Shown piece after piece: positions 63,208-64,000 of a stretch of 64,000 nucleotides of DNA. Position numbers and translations under genes: made by a program. The DNA lies in the NCBI GenBank assembly GCA_944321705.1, contig CALUMG010000006.1, forward strand, positions 1 to 64,000. Reading direction: 5' to 3'. The notes beneath the pieces were generated by a model. The model worked only from the letters and a program-made list of their open reading frames with translations. It searched no databases and was not told where the DNA came from. The DNA comes from an uncultured Muribaculaceae bacterium (GTDB lineage: Bacteria; Bacteroidota; Bacteroidia; Bacteroidales; Muribaculaceae). How positions within the stretch are numbered: the stretch's first letter is position 1; each line of letters starts with the position of its first letter.

Positions 63208-64000
63208 ATGACAACGATGAAAAAATATATATTGACATTCATGATAGGCTGCCTCGGATTGCTCACATCTTGCATAGGCGACCTTGATACCATGCCTCTC
63301 GATGACAACAATCTTGTGTCGGAAAAGGTATATAGCTCTAAAGAAGGATACATGGGCGTGCTTGCAAAATGTTACGGCTCATTGATATTGACCGGCCAGC
63401 AAGGCGGTGACGGCGGAAATGGCGACTTGGAAGGCGCCAATGAGGGATATTCGGGTTATACTCGCCTGTTGTTCTACTTGCAAGAACTTTGCACCGACAA
63501 TTTCTTGATGCCATCTTCGTCAAACGGCTTGCGCAACTGCCTTAACCTTAACTGGGTGCCATCTACTTCGGTAGTCACTTGGACCTATCAACGCTTGTAC
63601 ATGTCGATTGCCTATTGCAATGAGTTCTTGCGTGAATGTACTCCCGAAAAGATGCAAGATCGCGGCGTATGGGACGAAATGAGTGCCGATTATCTTAATT
63701 ATCGTGCCGAAGCTCGTTTCATCAGGGCTTATTGCTATTCCATGTTGTGCGACTTGTTTGGTGGAGTGCCTTACATTGATGAAAATACAGGTGTAAAGGA
63801 GATTCCGGAACAAATGGACAGGAAAGGGACATTTGAATATGCCGAAAGTGAATTAAAAGCCATTCTTGGAGAAACAGGTGACACTCAAGATGTGTTGAAG
63901 AGCGCGGGACAAAATGAATATGGCCGTGTGGACGAAGTTGCTGCATGGTTCTTGCTTTCGAGGATGTATTTGAATGCACAGACATGGATTGGTGAGAATC
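63208..64000 (+). CDS. SusD-like lipoprotein (partial, runs off the window)
   Basis: ATG at 63208 (an in-frame ATG at 63217 is an alternative). The lipobox is LLTSCIG. The visible 264 residues show the helical SusD start: LDTMPLDDNN, SKEGYMGVLAKCYGSL, EARFIRAYCYSMLCDLFGGVPYI. Together with the SusC gene before it, it forms the surface glycan-uptake unit. The C-terminal half is outside the window. Confidence 0.9.
   Translation, partial: MTTMKKYILTFMIGCLGLLTSCIGDLDTMPLDDNNLVSEKVYSSKEGYMGVLAKCYGSLILTGQQGGDGGNGDLEGANEGYSGYTRLLFYLQELCTDNFLMPSSSNGLRNCLNLNWVPSTSVVTWTYQRLYMSIAYCNEFLRECTPEKMQDRGVWDEMSADYLNYRAEARFIRAYCYSMLCDLFGGVPYIDENTGVKEIPEQMDRKGTFEYAESELKAILGETGDTQDVLKSAGQNEYGRVDEVAAWFLLSRMYLNAQTWIGEN

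Noticed and set aside
1..64000. CRISPR arrays, rRNA genes, phage structural genes
   Set aside because: No regularly spaced repeats, no rRNA-like sequence and no phage head or tail genes were seen on either strand.

Overview
The window looks like chromosomal DNA from a gut-type member of the order Bacteroidales; the family Muribaculaceae is a reasonable inference but is not proven here. The grounds are two SusC/SusD pairs, many Cys-anchored lipoproteins, GH43 and GH13 enzymes, a type IX secretion (T9SS) tail, a TPR/membrane/HTH regulator of the kind found in this phylum, and repeated promoters of the Bacteroidetes form TTG-N19/20-TAnnTTTG in front of tRNA and protein genes.

Positions 1 to about 10000 are an accessory, visibly AT-rich island. 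It opens with the end of a transposase and a decayed second copy of that end. A tight minus-strand cluster follows (6694 down to 305): a 177-aa protein of unknown function, a 783-aa protein with two complete radical SAM-SPASM modules, a 69-aa peptide with six tyrosines spaced exactly three residues apart, a second radical SAM-SPASM enzyme, a U32-like protein with a cysteine cluster, and an LpxD-like acyltransferase. I read this as an undescribed RiPP pathway: a Tyr-x-x precursor possibly cross-linked by radical chemistry (triceptide/cyclophane-like) and possibly acylated. No transporter or leader peptidase is visible. Upstream lie four very small genes, several strong inverted repeats, a frameshifted uracil-DNA-glycosylase-like gene and an orphan gene remnant.

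From about 10000 to 33400 the content is mostly housekeeping and transport: a lipoprotein, an NSS-type sodium symporter, tRNA-Leu, a Bcr/CflA-type efflux pump beside an AraC-type regulator, argH, an aldo/keto reductase followed by a Rieske-fold lipoprotein that lacks cluster ligands, an EFR1-type flavodoxin-ferredoxin, a surface-antigen barrel protein, tRNA-Ser and tRNA-Ala, ribonuclease Z, two GH43 lipoproteins, cmk-ispH, a complete tripartite RND efflux operon and an LpxA-type acyltransferase.

From 33400 to 58100: tatD overlapping a polyprenyl synthase gene, two small lipoproteins, a secreted GH13 amylase with a T9SS tail, a four-gene SusC/SusD/lipoprotein/PKD-lipoprotein operon for glycan uptake, a long RluA-type pseudouridine synthase, a DUF6249-sigma-putative anti-sigma operon, a secreted GHL10 glycosidase-like protein with FN3-like repeats, a zinc alcohol dehydrogenase, rpsT between two identical tRNA-Glu genes, and gyrB.

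The right end (58100-64000) has short direct repeats carrying promoter-like boxes, a TPR/membrane/HTH regulator and a second SusC/SusD pair whose SusD runs off the window. That regulator probably controls the adjacent pair.
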